64,000 bases of DNA from an endosymbiont of unidentified scaly snail isolate Monju (lineage in GTDB: Bacteria; Pseudomonadota; Gammaproteobacteria; Chromatiales; Chromatiaceae), in the NCBI RefSeq assembly GCF_000801295.1, contig NZ_AP012978.1, forward strand, positions 1,488,001 to 1,552,000, read 5' to 3'. This document shows positions 7,950 to 19,604 of the stretch, one piece after another; the stretch's first letter is position 1, and the number at the start of each line of letters is the position of its first letter. A program made the translations under genes and the position numbers. Under the pieces are notes generated by a model that was not told the DNA's origin, did not search any database, and saw nothing but the letters and a program-made list of their open reading frames with translations.

Positions 7950-8539
7950 ACGTCATCCCCTTTCGTTTCGCCCGTATTTGCCGGCTTGCGGCCTGTGAGC
8001 ATGGCATGCACCAGGTTCTCGCCATGCAGGCGACTGCTGAGCACCACCCCGACGACGTGCAGCACCACCAGCAGCAGGGTGAGATTGGCGAAGAACTCGT
8101 GTACCTCTTCGCCCAGTTCATCGAATGCCTCGCCTGTACCACAGAGGTAGCTGGCCAGCGGCCCGGCACACTCGTCCCCGCCGTAGATGATCAGGCCGGT
8201 GACGACGGTCAGGACAAGCGACAGCAGCAAGGCCACGACCATGGCGCCACCCGCCGGGTTGTGTCCGAGATAGCGACGCGCACGTCCGGCGAGCTCTGCC
8301 TTCAGGTAGGCGATCACCTCTCCGGGAGGACGGACGAAATCGGAAAACCGGGCGTGTTTCGAGCCGATGAATCCCCAGACGATACGGAAGGCCACCAGTC
8401 CGCCGACCAGGTAACCCGCCCAGACATGCAGGGTCATGAAATCGTCTTCGGTGAGATAGGCGACAAAGAACCCGGCCACCAGACTCCAGTGAAAGATGCG
8501 GACCAGCGGATCCCATACCTTGATGGTCAATGTGCTCAT
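7946..8539 (-). CDS. Cytochrome b561-type membrane diheme protein
   Basis: A 197-residue membrane protein with four predicted helices. Candidate heme ligands are His in RIFHWSLVAGF, TLHVWAGYLVGG, EVHEFFANL and VLHVVGVVL. The N terminus IKVWDPLVRIFHW is characteristic of the b561 / Ni-Fe hydrogenase cytochrome b superfamily. It would oxidise quinol and feed the two periplasmic c-type cytochromes encoded downstream. A strong AGGAGGTAAG precedes the ATG at 8539, and this is the first gene of the six-gene operon. Confidence 0.93.
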   Translation of the reverse strand: MSTLTIKVWDPLVRIFHWSLVAGFFVAYLTEDDFMTLHVWAGYLVGGLVAFRIVWGFIGSKHARFSDFVRPPGEVIAYLKAELAGRARRYLGHNPAGGAMVVALLLSLVLTVVTGLIIYGGDECAGPLASYLCGTGEAFDELGEEVHEFFANLTLLLVVLHVVGVVLSSRLHGENLVHAMLTGRKPANTGETKGDDV

Positions 8540-8615
8540 GACTTACCTCCTGCGACTGATGGAGGTGAGCATAGCGGGCGAAGCTGAAAACAGGCTGAAA
8601 AGACCGAAGGCGTTC

Positions 8616-10289
8616 TCAACCGACGATCTCCGCCCAGCGCGCCTGCTGGGCCGGGAGCTCGCGGACGGCAACAGCCAGGCGGCGTATCCAGTCTGCGCGA
8701 AAGGCGGGATCTTCCAGGGCACGAACGGCAGCGGCCTGCGGCGCGTAATTGTGCCGTACCAGCCGTGCAAAGTGACGGTAGGGCTCAAACAGTCTGTCCT
8801 CTACCCGGTGGTGGCCATCGAGCCGACGCTCGAAGGTGGCGAGCCGCTCCATCACCTGCTCGCGTACCTGCCGGTATTCGCCCAACAGGCGTTCGCCCAC
8901 GTTATCGAACAGGGCCTCGACGCGGTCCCCCTTCGGCAGATGGGCGGGGTAGCCTGCGCCGACCAGCTCGATGATGCCGAACAGCATCAGGTCACCCACG
9001 AACTGGCGCTGGTACTCGCCCGACAGCTCGACCAACGCGCCCTCATGACGCACGCCGGGGCGGTATTCCGCGCTGCCGGTCTGCGGCTCGGCGCGACGGT
9101 GCAACAGGGGCAGGGCCGCCTGCACGAAACGTTCGCCCAGCTCCTGCTGCAACAGCCGGCCGAGCGTGGGGCCGGCCATGCGCAGCTTGAGCGCGGCAAA
9201 CGGGATGCCGTGGCGCAGACCCGCGCGGTTGAACACGTAATTGCCGGTATAGACGGTACGCGCCGGGGACAGGCTGGTCTCGACATCGACCGGCGAGAAC
9301 GGCGTGACGCGGGTCGGGTGCTCGCCATCGAAAAACCGTGACAAACGCTCCCCCAGTGCCTGCAAGGTATCGACATGGGTATGCGCTCCGTCCAGCGGAC
9401 AGGCGTATTCGAACGTCTGTGCCGCGGCATCCAGTCCGAACAGGGCCGCCATATCGTGATAGGCACCGTGCCCGGCACCGGCCGTCTCGCCGTGAAAGCC
9501 GCAGGCCGCACCGGGAGCTGGCAAGGCGCTCTCGAGGATGCCATTGAGATCCTGCAACAAGGTACCGGCCATCACAGCCGGCGAGACCGGCGGGTCACCC
9601 ACCACCTTGCCGGTCAGCACCTCGATGTCATGGGTGCGGAACAGGCGGTCGATATGGCGTGCATGATCCAGCAGGTAGCGTGGCCGCGCGGCAAACGGAT
9701 CGACATGGAACACCTGGTCGCTGTCGATGAAATGAAACAGCGGCCGTGTGAATCCCTGGCGAGCCAGCCACAGCATGGCGATGTTGCGCGTCACCGAGGC
9801 CCCCTTGTGCCCCATGGCCTCGGCGCGCTGCCGGCCCAGAAACAGCGGCAGCGTCGCCTGCAGCGGCTCGATCAACGCCCATTGCGCGGCCGTGTCCAGG
9901 TAATGGGCATCCAGCCCGGCCGCGGCGATCTCACGCACCAGGTCGGCGTGCGCGCGCCGGTTGGCGAGATCGAGCGAGTCCTCGACCACCAGCATCGACA
10001 CGCCACCGGCATGAGCGAAACCCCGCTGGTGCTCGGCGAGGCTCTCGAGACAGTGCCGCAACTGGCGCGGCCGGTCGGCGACCGGCACCACCACGACCAG
10101 CCGATGGGCGACCGCGCGTTCACGCGCTGCTGCCTCGCGACAACAGGCCTGGTAGAGCCTTTCGAGTTCACGGCTGGGATCGGCCCAGAGCGCCTGTTCG
10201 AGACGAGCCAACAAGGTGTCGTGATCCACGGCCTCCGCCGTGCTCATGCCCAGCCGCTGGCGGGCCGCTTCGAACGCCGTCTCCGCCAT
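8616..10289 (-). CDS. Glycosyltransferase-like protein (GT-A type), 557 aa
   Basis: I do not recognise a named family. After about 60 helical residues comes LVVVVPVADRPRQLRHCLES, the nucleotide-sugar entry of GT2-type folds. HFIDSDQVFHVDPFAARPRY then supplies a DXD-like metal motif, and GNYVFNRAGLRHGIPFAAL follows. The last 150 residues are helical and rich in charged residues. There is no signal peptide or membrane segment, so it is likely a cytoplasmic enzyme using an activated sugar. It starts at 10289, only 6 bp after the stop of the TPP enzyme gene, so the two form a cassette. The acceptor cannot be deduced. It is longer than ordinary GT2 domains. Confidence 0.6.
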   Translation of the reverse strand: MAETAFEAARQRLGMSTAEAVDHDTLLARLEQALWADPSRELERLYQACCREAAARERAVAHRLVVVVPVADRPRQLRHCLESLAEHQRGFAHAGGVSMLVVEDSLDLANRRAHADLVREIAAAGLDAHYLDTAAQWALIEPLQATLPLFLGRQRAEAMGHKGASVTRNIAMLWLARQGFTRPLFHFIDSDQVFHVDPFAARPRYLLDHARHIDRLFRTHDIEVLTGKVVGDPPVSPAVMAGTLLQDLNGILESALPAPGAACGFHGETAGAGHGAYHDMAALFGLDAAAQTFEYACPLDGAHTHVDTLQALGERLSRFFDGEHPTRVTPFSPVDVETSLSPARTVYTGNYVFNRAGLRHGIPFAALKLRMAGPTLGRLLQQELGERFVQAALPLLHRRAEPQTGSAEYRPGVRHEGALVELSGEYQRQFVGDLMLFGIIELVGAGYPAHLPKGDRVEALFDNVGERLLGEYRQVREQVMERLATFERRLDGHHRVEDRLFEPYRHFARLVRHNYAPQAAAVRALEDPAFRADWIRRLAVAVRELPAQQARWAEIVG

Positions 10290-10295
10290 ACCGCC

Positions 10296-11966
10296 TCAGT
10301 GCCGGCGCGAATCGTAATTGGGGAAGGCGTCGCGCTCGAGCACGATCTCGATCAGGGTGCGCCCGGCGACGAAATCGACCTGCTCGAACACCGCGTCCAC
10401 CTCGTCCGGGCGCGCGATGCAGTGATGGGCCATGCCGAAGCTGGCCGCCAGTTGCCGGTAGTCTGGATTGACAAAATCGCAGTCGATGTAACGGCCCGCG
10501 TAGTTCTGTGCCTGGTTCTTGCGAATCAGCCCCATGGTGGCGTTGTTGAACATCACCACCGTGATCGGGATGTCGTAGTTCACCGCGGTCATCAGTTCCA
10601 TGCAGCACATCTGGAAGCCGCCATCGCCGAGGATGGCCATGGCCGGCACCTCGCGGGCGAAGCGCGCACCGATGGCCGCCGGGATGGCATGCCCCAGCGA
10701 GGAGATGCCGCTGTTGGGAAAGAAACGCACGCCCTCGGTCACATCCAGGAAATTCTGCGCAAAGATGATGTTGTCGTCGAATACCATCAGCCCCGGCAGG
10801 TGTTCGGCCTGGAGGCGCCGGAAGAAGCGCTCGACCACCGAGAAGCCGGCACGGAAGATCTCGCTGGTGCCGGCCTCACGGCGCCTGGCCGGCACATGTG
10901 GTGCGCGGGTACCGGTGGCGCGGCTGCGTGCCCCGCCCTGCTGGCCGATGCGCGAGAGCACCCCATCGAGGACCGCACGGATATCGCCGATCACCGCCAC
11001 ATCCGCCTTGAATACCTTGTTGAGCTGCTGCGGGTCGTTGTCCACCTGCGCGATACGCTTGCCGGCGAGCAGGGCCTGGTCCCAGAGATAGCTGGTGCGC
11101 TCGTTGAAACCGGCGCCGAGAAAGATCACCGAATCCGCATGATCCACGATGTAACGGTAGGCAAAGCCGGTCGAGGTCACCCCCAGGCTGCCCAGCGAAC
11201 GCGGCGAGTTCTCGGCGATCACCCCCTTGCCCTTGAGACTGGTGGTCATCGGAATGTCGAGGGTCTCGCTGAGACGCTCGACCAGGGCCTCGCCGCCCGA
11301 GCGAATACAGCCGTAACCGGCAACGATCACCGGGTTGCGTGCATCGAGCAACAGGTCGGCCAGGGCGTCGATCTGCTCGTGCCGCACATGGATGCCATTG
11401 AGTGGCCTCGATGTGACCACCTGGTCGAGTATCGCTTCGTCCACCTGTTCCTTCTGCACGTTGAACGGCAGGCTGAGCAACACCGGCCCCGGGGTGTCCG
11501 ACAGCAGCTCACGCGCCGCCTGGTTGAGCACATTGGCCAGGTAGTCGGTGCGCTCGATCAGGCGCCGGTAGCGGGTGATGCCTTCGAACAAGGTGCACTG
11601 ATCGATGGCCCCGCCCTCGCCCGCACTCTCCTGCAGGCCGCCCTTGCCGAAGATGTGGGTGGAGGTCTCGCCGGTGATCAGCAGCAGCGGCTGGCGATCG
11701 GCATAGGCACTGGCGACCGCGGTGACGGTGTTGGTGGCCCCCGGCCCCGCCGTGGTGATACAGCAAGCGATGCCGCCACTGACCCGCGCATGACCACACG
11801 CCATGAAGGCCGCGCCCTGCTCGTGCTTGGCAAGCACCGTACGAATGGAGGAGTCATACAGGGCATCGTAAACAGGCAGGATGTGCGCTCCCGGCATGCC
11901 GAAGACGCAATCGATGCCCAGACGCTCCAGAAAGCGGACGATCAGCTCGCTGACTTGAATCTTCAT
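10296..11966 (-). CDS. Thiamine-diphosphate enzyme, acetolactate-synthase-like
   Basis: A 556-residue protein with the three-domain layout of the POX/AHAS family. The N-terminal Pyr domain has the catalytic Glu 49 in LAKHEQGAAFMACGHAR. The central domain has LGAGFNERTSYLW. The C-terminal PP domain has GDGGFQMCCMELMTAV..NN as the ThDP/Mg motif. It is not next to an ilvN regulatory subunit or other branched-chain genes but forms a pair with a glycosyltransferase-like gene. A sugar- or keto-acid-related carboligase or decarboxylase is therefore as likely as acetolactate synthase. I chose the ATG at 11966, preceded by GGCAGG, over a GTG 21 bases upstream. Segment ARSRATGTRAPHVPARRREA looks like a low-complexity linker. 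Confidence 0.85.
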   Translation of the reverse strand: MKIQVSELIVRFLERLGIDCVFGMPGAHILPVYDALYDSSIRTVLAKHEQGAAFMACGHARVSGGIACCITTAGPGATNTVTAVASAYADRQPLLLITGETSTHIFGKGGLQESAGEGGAIDQCTLFEGITRYRRLIERTDYLANVLNQAARELLSDTPGPVLLSLPFNVQKEQVDEAILDQVVTSRPLNGIHVRHEQIDALADLLLDARNPVIVAGYGCIRSGGEALVERLSETLDIPMTTSLKGKGVIAENSPRSLGSLGVTSTGFAYRYIVDHADSVIFLGAGFNERTSYLWDQALLAGKRIAQVDNDPQQLNKVFKADVAVIGDIRAVLDGVLSRIGQQGGARSRATGTRAPHVPARRREAGTSEIFRAGFSVVERFFRRLQAEHLPGLMVFDDNIIFAQNFLDVTEGVRFFPNSGISSLGHAIPAAIGARFAREVPAMAILGDGGFQMCCMELMTAVNYDIPITVVMFNNATMGLIRKNQAQNYAGRYIDCDFVNPDYRQLAASFGMAHHCIARPDEVDAVFEQVDFVAGRTLIEIVLERDAFPNYDSRRH

Positions 11967-12033
11967 GGCCTGCCGGGGTTGCGACACCTGGGGGCGATTC
12001 TATCGCCTTCTACGCAGGCCGCCCATTCCTGTA

Positions 12034-12220
12034 TTCGGCCCGGGGACGGGCCTCCTGCGAACCTGTGGGAGCGGCGTCCTCGCCGCGAATGTTCGGCCCG
12101 GGGACGGGCCTCCTACGGCAGGAGCGGCGTCCTCGCCGCGAACGGTTCGGCCCGGGGACGGGCCTCCTACGGCAGGAGCGGCGTCCTCGCCGCGAACGGT
12201 TCGGCCCGGGGACGGGTTGC
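12034..12220. repeat. REP/BIME-like cluster 3, regular seven-unit array
   Basis: Four TTCGGCCCG-GGGA-CGGGCC units alternate with three GGAGCGGCG-TCCT-CGCCGCGAA units at a near-constant period, and the last unit runs into the ppiD stop codon. Adjacent repeats are almost identical, which points to recent tandem amplification. There is no second gene between ppiD and the TPP enzyme start. Confidence 0.93.
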
Positions 12221-14113
12221 CTATTTGAGCGTCACCTCGATGTCGGCACGGGCGCGCAGCGCCTGCAACACGCCCCGGAACTCGGCGCTGCCAAGGACCT
12301 GCCGCAGCCGCGCCAGGCGCTGCTCGCGCTGGGTCTTGTCGAGGGCATCGAGATCGCCATCGATCACCTGGTCCACCGCGATCAGGAAGTAATCACCATT
12401 GGCCGAGACCACGCCGCCATGGGCGGGCTTGCCATCGGCCGGGCGCGGTGCGTCGAAGGCGGCGCGTGCCACCTCGGCCGGGGCACCCTCGCCACCTCGC
12501 CGACCGACCGTGGCCTGCTTCAGCTCCCAGCCATTCGCCTTGGCCAGGCCCTCGAGGTCAGCCCCTGCGCGCAGTTCCGCTAGCCGTTTCTCCCCTTCGG
12601 CGCGCGCCTTGTCCGAGGCCCGGGCACGGGCAGCGGCCTGGCGGACCTGGTCCTTGACCGCCTCGAAGGGCTTGACCGTCGCCTCCTCGTGCTCCTCGAC
12701 GCGCACCACCACCGCGTGGGTCGGCGCCAGCTCGATCACGTCGCTGTTGTTGCCCTCGCCGAGCACGTCGTCGGAGAAGGCCGCGCTGACCACCTTGGGC
12801 GAATCGATCGCCGGCGGCAGGTCACCACTGCGCGTGATCCAGTCGCTGTGCTGGACCTTCAGCCCCAGCGCCTCGGCCGCCGGGGCCAGGCTGTCGGGCG
12901 TTTCATAGACGAGGTCCGCCAGGCGTTCAAGGCGTTCGAAATAGATCTCCTCGGCCTGGGCGCGACGATAGGCCGCCTCGACCTTGTCACGTACCTGCTC
13001 GAAACTGGCCTCGGCGCCACCGCGCACATCGGTGACCTCGATGATGTGATAGCCGAACTCGGTCTTGACCGGGCCAGTGATCTCGCCCGGTTTGGCCGCA
13101 AACACCGCGTCCTCGAAGGGCTTGACCATCACCCCGCGGTTGACCCAGCCCAGGTCGCCACCGTCGGCAGCAGACCCCGGATCCTTGGAATGTTCCTTGG
13201 CCAGCGCCGCGAAATCTGCCCCCTGGCGCAACTGTTCGACCAGTTGCTCGGCCTGCTGGCGCGCCTTGTCCTCGTCACCCTCGACGGGGATCAGGATGTG
13301 CCTCACCCGGCGTTCCTGCTCGGCAACGAATTCGCCGCGGTGGTCTTCGAAATACTGGCGCACCTTCTCTTCGTCCACCGGCACCTCGTCGGCCAGCTCC
13401 TTCACGTCCAGCTGTATCCAGGCCAGCTTGACCCGCTCAGGCACCTGGAAGTCACGTTGCGAGCGTTCGTAGTACTGCCGGGCCTCCTCGTCGCTGACCG
13501 CCGCGACATCGAGAAAGCCTTCGGCGGGAATCCGTGCATAGCGAATCTGCCGCCGCTGCTCGCCCAGGCGTACCTGCTCGGCCAGGTCGGTGTGGGTGAC
13601 GATCGCGGTATCCCGAATGCCCGACTGTTGCTGCGCCCGGATCATCTCCTCGCGCACCAGGGCCTCGAAGCCGGCCTTGGTCAACCCCCGGCTGCGCACC
13701 GTGGCCTCGTACAGGCTCATGTCGAACTTGCCGCCGTTCTGCAGGCCGGGCAACGAGCGGATAGAGGCCGCCACCTGCTCGTCACTCACCCGCATGCCCC
13801 AGTCGTCGGCCGCCTGGCGCAGCAGGGTCTCGTCGATCATCGCCTGCAACACCTGCGGCTTGAGCAGCTTGTCGGAGAAGATATCGGCATTGAAGGCCGG
13901 TCCCAGGCGCTGGCGCATCGAGTCGCGGAACTCGCGTACCCGGCGCTCGAGCTGCCGGACGGTGATGTCGGTGCCATCGACCGAGGCCACCACCGGGTCG
14001 GCGCTGACCCCGAGATACTGCTGTATGCCGAACAGCGCAAAGGGAATACTGATGAGGATCACGATTGTCCAGGCGATCCACCCCTGGGCCTTTTCTCTGA
14101 TTGCCTGCAGCAT
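12221..14113 (-). CDS. ppiD: Periplasmic folding chaperone PpiD (SurA/parvulin type)
   Basis: A 630-residue protein anchored by one N-terminal helix (WIAWTIVILISIPFALFGI, about residues 11-30), with the rest in the periplasm. An SurA-N-like domain is followed by one parvulin domain at roughly residues 270-370: VRHILIPVEGDEDKARQQAE, then DPGSAADGGDLGWVNRGVMV and TEFGYHIIEV. The C-terminal half is helical. PpiD is a chaperone working with SurA and DegP on newly exported proteins. It sits downstream of lon and hupB, as in many gammaproteobacteria, separated here by two tRNAs and their terminator. The ATG at 14113 gives the canonical MLQAIREKAQGWIAW start. Confidence 0.95.
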   Translation of the reverse strand: MLQAIREKAQGWIAWTIVILISIPFALFGIQQYLGVSADPVVASVDGTDITVRQLERRVREFRDSMRQRLGPAFNADIFSDKLLKPQVLQAMIDETLLRQAADDWGMRVSDEQVAASIRSLPGLQNGGKFDMSLYEATVRSRGLTKAGFEALVREEMIRAQQQSGIRDTAIVTHTDLAEQVRLGEQRRQIRYARIPAEGFLDVAAVSDEEARQYYERSQRDFQVPERVKLAWIQLDVKELADEVPVDEEKVRQYFEDHRGEFVAEQERRVRHILIPVEGDEDKARQQAEQLVEQLRQGADFAALAKEHSKDPGSAADGGDLGWVNRGVMVKPFEDAVFAAKPGEITGPVKTEFGYHIIEVTDVRGGAEASFEQVRDKVEAAYRRAQAEEIYFERLERLADLVYETPDSLAPAAEALGLKVQHSDWITRSGDLPPAIDSPKVVSAAFSDDVLGEGNNSDVIELAPTHAVVVRVEEHEEATVKPFEAVKDQVRQAAARARASDKARAEGEKRLAELRAGADLEGLAKANGWELKQATVGRRGGEGAPAEVARAAFDAPRPADGKPAHGGVVSANGDYFLIAVDQVIDGDLDALDKTQREQRLARLRQVLGSAEFRGVLQALRARADIEVTLK

Positions 14114-14150
14114 GGTCTGTCTTGTTGTTCGTCCGGATTGAATTCGATGC

Positions 14151-14183
14151 AAAAAAAAACGGGGTATCGCAATGATACCCCGT
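14151..14183 (-). terminator. Rho-independent terminator after the Val/Asp tRNAs
   Basis: On the minus strand ACGGGGTATC pairs with GATACCCCGT around a 5-base loop and is followed by nine T residues. It lies 10 bp after the 3' end of tRNA-Asp. Confidence 0.93.
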
Positions 14184-14193
14184 CTTTCAGAGT

Positions 14194-14270
14194 TGGCGGA
14201 GTGGACGGGACTCGAACCCGCGACCCCCGGCGTGACAGGCCGGTATTCTAACCAACTGAACTACCACTCC
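14194..14270 (-). tRNA. tRNA-Asp (GTC)
   Basis: A 77-nt gene with encoded CCA. The acceptor stem GGAGTGG pairs with CCACTCC, the T arm contains GGTTCGAGTCCC, and the anticodon loop CTGTCAC carries GTC. It is transcribed with tRNA-Val just upstream. Confidence 0.97.
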
Positions 14271-14279
14271 TTTTACCCG

Positions 14280-14355
14280 TGGTGGGTGCTGCAGGGATCG
14301 AACCTGCGACCCTCGCCTTGTAAGGGCGATGCTCTCCCGGCTGAGCTAAGCACCC
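14280..14355 (-). tRNA. tRNA-Val (TAC)
   Basis: A 76-nt gene with encoded CCA. The acceptor stem GGGTGCT pairs with AGCACCC, the anticodon stem-loop CGCCCTTACAAGGCG carries TAC, and the T arm is GGTTCGATCCC. It lies 13 bp downstream of hupB and 9 bp before tRNA-Asp, so a hupB-tRNA-tRNA transcript is possible. Confidence 0.97.
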
Positions 14356-14368
14356 CGTTCGAGGTGCG

Positions 14369-14641
14369 TTAATTTACAGCATCTTTGAACGCTTTGCCAG
14401 CCTTAAATGCAGGCGATTTGGAAGCCGCGATCTCGATGGTTTCACCGGTCTTGGGATTGCGGCCCTTGCGCGCGGCACGCTCGCGCAGCGTGAAGGTACC
14501 GAAGCCAATGATGGACACGCTGTCGCCCGACTTGATGGCCTGGGTGATGGCGTCGATCATGCCGTCCAGCGCGCGGCCGGCGGCGGCCTTGGAGATGTCG
14601 GCAGCGTCTGCCATGGCTTCGATGAGCTCAGTCTTGTTCAT
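14369..14641 (-). CDS. hupB: DNA-binding protein HU-beta
   Basis: A 90-residue nucleoid protein beginning [20 protein letters not shown]. The HU signature [20 protein letters not shown] precedes [19 protein letters not shown]; the arms contain the conserved RNPKTG. It bends and compacts DNA as a homo- or heterodimer. Its place after lon is the classical gammaproteobacterial order. A terminator between lon and hupB and about 95 bp of leader suggest it has its own promoter. Confidence 0.97.
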   Translation of the reverse strand: MNKTELIEAMADAADISKAAAGRALDGMIDAITQAIKSGDSVSIIGFGTFTLRERAARKGRNPKTGETIEIAASKSPAFKAGKAFKDAVN

Positions 14642-14736
14642 GTCGTTGAATGCCCCCTTTGGATACTCCGGCCTGACCCGGCCAGGACGTCATCCAAATT
14701 TCAGTCTTTAAGAGTGAGCGGCTCCTGCCGCAAAAC

Positions 14737-14766
14737 AAAAAAAGAGCGGCTTTATAGCAGCCGCTC
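14737..14766 (-). terminator. Rho-independent terminator of lon
   Basis: GAGCGGCT pairs with AGCCGCTC around a 7-base loop, and the minus-strand copy continues into seven T residues. It lies about 130 bp past the lon stop, after a spacer containing a CCCCTGCAAGCGGGG-type hairpin. Confidence 0.88.
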
Positions 14767-14894
14767 CCGAATCCGGTCAAGCGCTGGCGGCGTCCAAGGC
14801 CCCCTACTGAACTCCCCTGCAAGCGGGGAGAGTCCGGGGCCTCTCTGACGGGGCGCCGCGCAGGCCCTTATTCTACCAGCGATCGCGCCGATAA

Positions 14895-17318
<2,424 letters not shown>

Positions 17319-17420
17319 GGGTTCCTCCGAAAGACGTTCCCCGGACCGGGAAGCGCCTGAATGTCTGTCTGCCGTCCCGAGTTCGGGCCGGCGATCTGGG
17401 TGTGAACTTGATTGAGATCA

Positions 17421-17448
17421 ATCTGGGGACTTCCCCGGCAAAATCAAG
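17421..17448 (-). promoter_or_regulatory. Sigma-32 (heat-shock) type promoter of lon
   Basis: Minus-strand CTTGATT (17448-17442) and CCCCAGAT (17428-17421) are separated by 13 bp, close to the CTTGAAA-N13/14-CCCCATNT consensus of RpoH promoters. It lies between the clpX terminator and lon, at the distance expected for a short 5' leader. The match is visual; no transcription start is known. Confidence 0.75.
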
Positions 17449-17450
17449 TT

Positions 17451-17479
17451 ATAAAAAATGCCCGGGCAGGCCGGGCATT
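17451..17479 (-). terminator. Rho-independent terminator of clpX
   Basis: On the minus strand ATGCCCGG pairs with CCGGGCAT and is followed by TTTTTTAT. It starts 6 bp after the clpX stop and directly precedes the lon promoter. Confidence 0.93.
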
Positions 17480-17484
17480 CGGAA

Positions 17485-18759
<1,275 letters not shown>

Positions 18760-18932
18760 ACTCTAGTACCCTGTTGTGTTGCGACCGGGACAGCGGCGAA
18801 CCTTTCACCCCTTGTCCACGGTTTACGACCCCATCATATCGGAAACCGTTCCATTGACAAGCCGACAATTACCGCCAGCTTTGCCTGCGAATTACGGTCT
18901 CCGCCGGGCGTCGACACGGCCTATGAGCCCGC

Positions 18933-19568
18933 TCAATCCGTGCCGCCGCGCCGTGAGACCACCTCGTCGATCAGCCCGTAGTCACGGGATTCCTCGGCGC
19001 TCATGAAGTTGTCCCGGTCGGTGTCCCGGCCGATCTCCTCGAGCGAACGGCCGGTGTGCTCGGCCAGGATCGTGTTCAGGCGTTCGCGGATCTGCAGGAT
19101 CTCGCGGGCATGGATCTCGATGTCGGTCGCCTGTCCCTGAAAACCGCCCAGCGGCTGGTGGATCATCACCCGCGAGTTGGGCAGCGCATAGCGCTTGCCC
19201 TTCTCGCCCGCGGCCAGCAGTATCGCGCCCATGCTCGCCGCCTGGCCGATGCACATGGTGGTCACGTGCGGCCGGATGAACTGCATGGTGTCGTAGATCG
19301 CCAGCCCGGCGGTCACCGAACCACCCGGCGAATTGATGTACAGGTGGATGTCCTTGTCCGGATTCTCCGACTCGAGGAACAGCAGCTGCGCCACGATCAG
19401 GTTGGCCATGTGGTCTTCCACCGGCCCCACGCAGAACACCACCCGCTCCTTGAGCAGTCGCGAATAGATGTCGTAGGCGCGCTCGCCACGCGCCGTCTGC
19501 TCCACCACCATCGGCACCAGGCCGAGGTTCTGCGGTTCGAAAGTGTTCATGCCCTTGGTATCGATCAT
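18933..19568 (-). CDS. clpP: ATP-dependent Clp protease proteolytic subunit ClpP
   Basis: A 211-residue serine peptidase. The triad is Ser 112 in GQAASMGA, His 137 in MIHQPLGG and Asp 186 in RDTDRDNFM, spaced as in E. coli ClpP. It assembles as two heptameric rings that work with ClpX or ClpA. The ATG at 19568 has AAGGA nine bases upstream; an internal ATG at 19550 (MNTFEPQN) is an alternative and would shorten the propeptide. It follows tig by 36 bp, so the two are probably one transcript. Confidence 0.98.
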   Translation of the reverse strand: MIDTKGMNTFEPQNLGLVPMVVEQTARGERAYDIYSRLLKERVVFCVGPVEDHMANLIVAQLLFLESENPDKDIHLYINSPGGSVTAGLAIYDTMQFIRPHVTTMCIGQAASMGAILLAAGEKGKRYALPNSRVMIHQPLGGFQGQATDIEIHAREILQIRERLNTILAEHTGRSLEEIGRDTDRDNFMSAEESRDYGLIDEVVSRRGGTD

Positions 19569-19604
19569 GCAGAAAAATCCTTGAGTGTTATTTCGGAGAC
19601 CGGT

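Noticed and set aside
10296-11966. Naming the TPP enzyme ilvB/ilvG
   Set aside because: No regulatory subunit or branched-chain genes are adjacent and it is paired with a glycosyltransferase-like gene, so only the superfamily is claimed.
12034-12220. Possible CRISPR array (regular direct repeats)
   Set aside because: The intervals are themselves inverted copies of the same hairpin, there are no unique spacers, and no cas genes are nearby. It is a REP/BIME array.
9375-12392. A 1005-codon open frame on the plus strand
   Set aside because: It lies antisense to the glycosyltransferase-like and TPP genes and a REP array, and its composition (His, Gln, Arg rich) is that of a shadow of high-GC genes.
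14172-14372. Open frame reading GLEPATPGVTGRYSNQLNY
   Set aside because: A classic artefact of translating tRNA genes; it overlaps tRNA-Asp and tRNA-Val.
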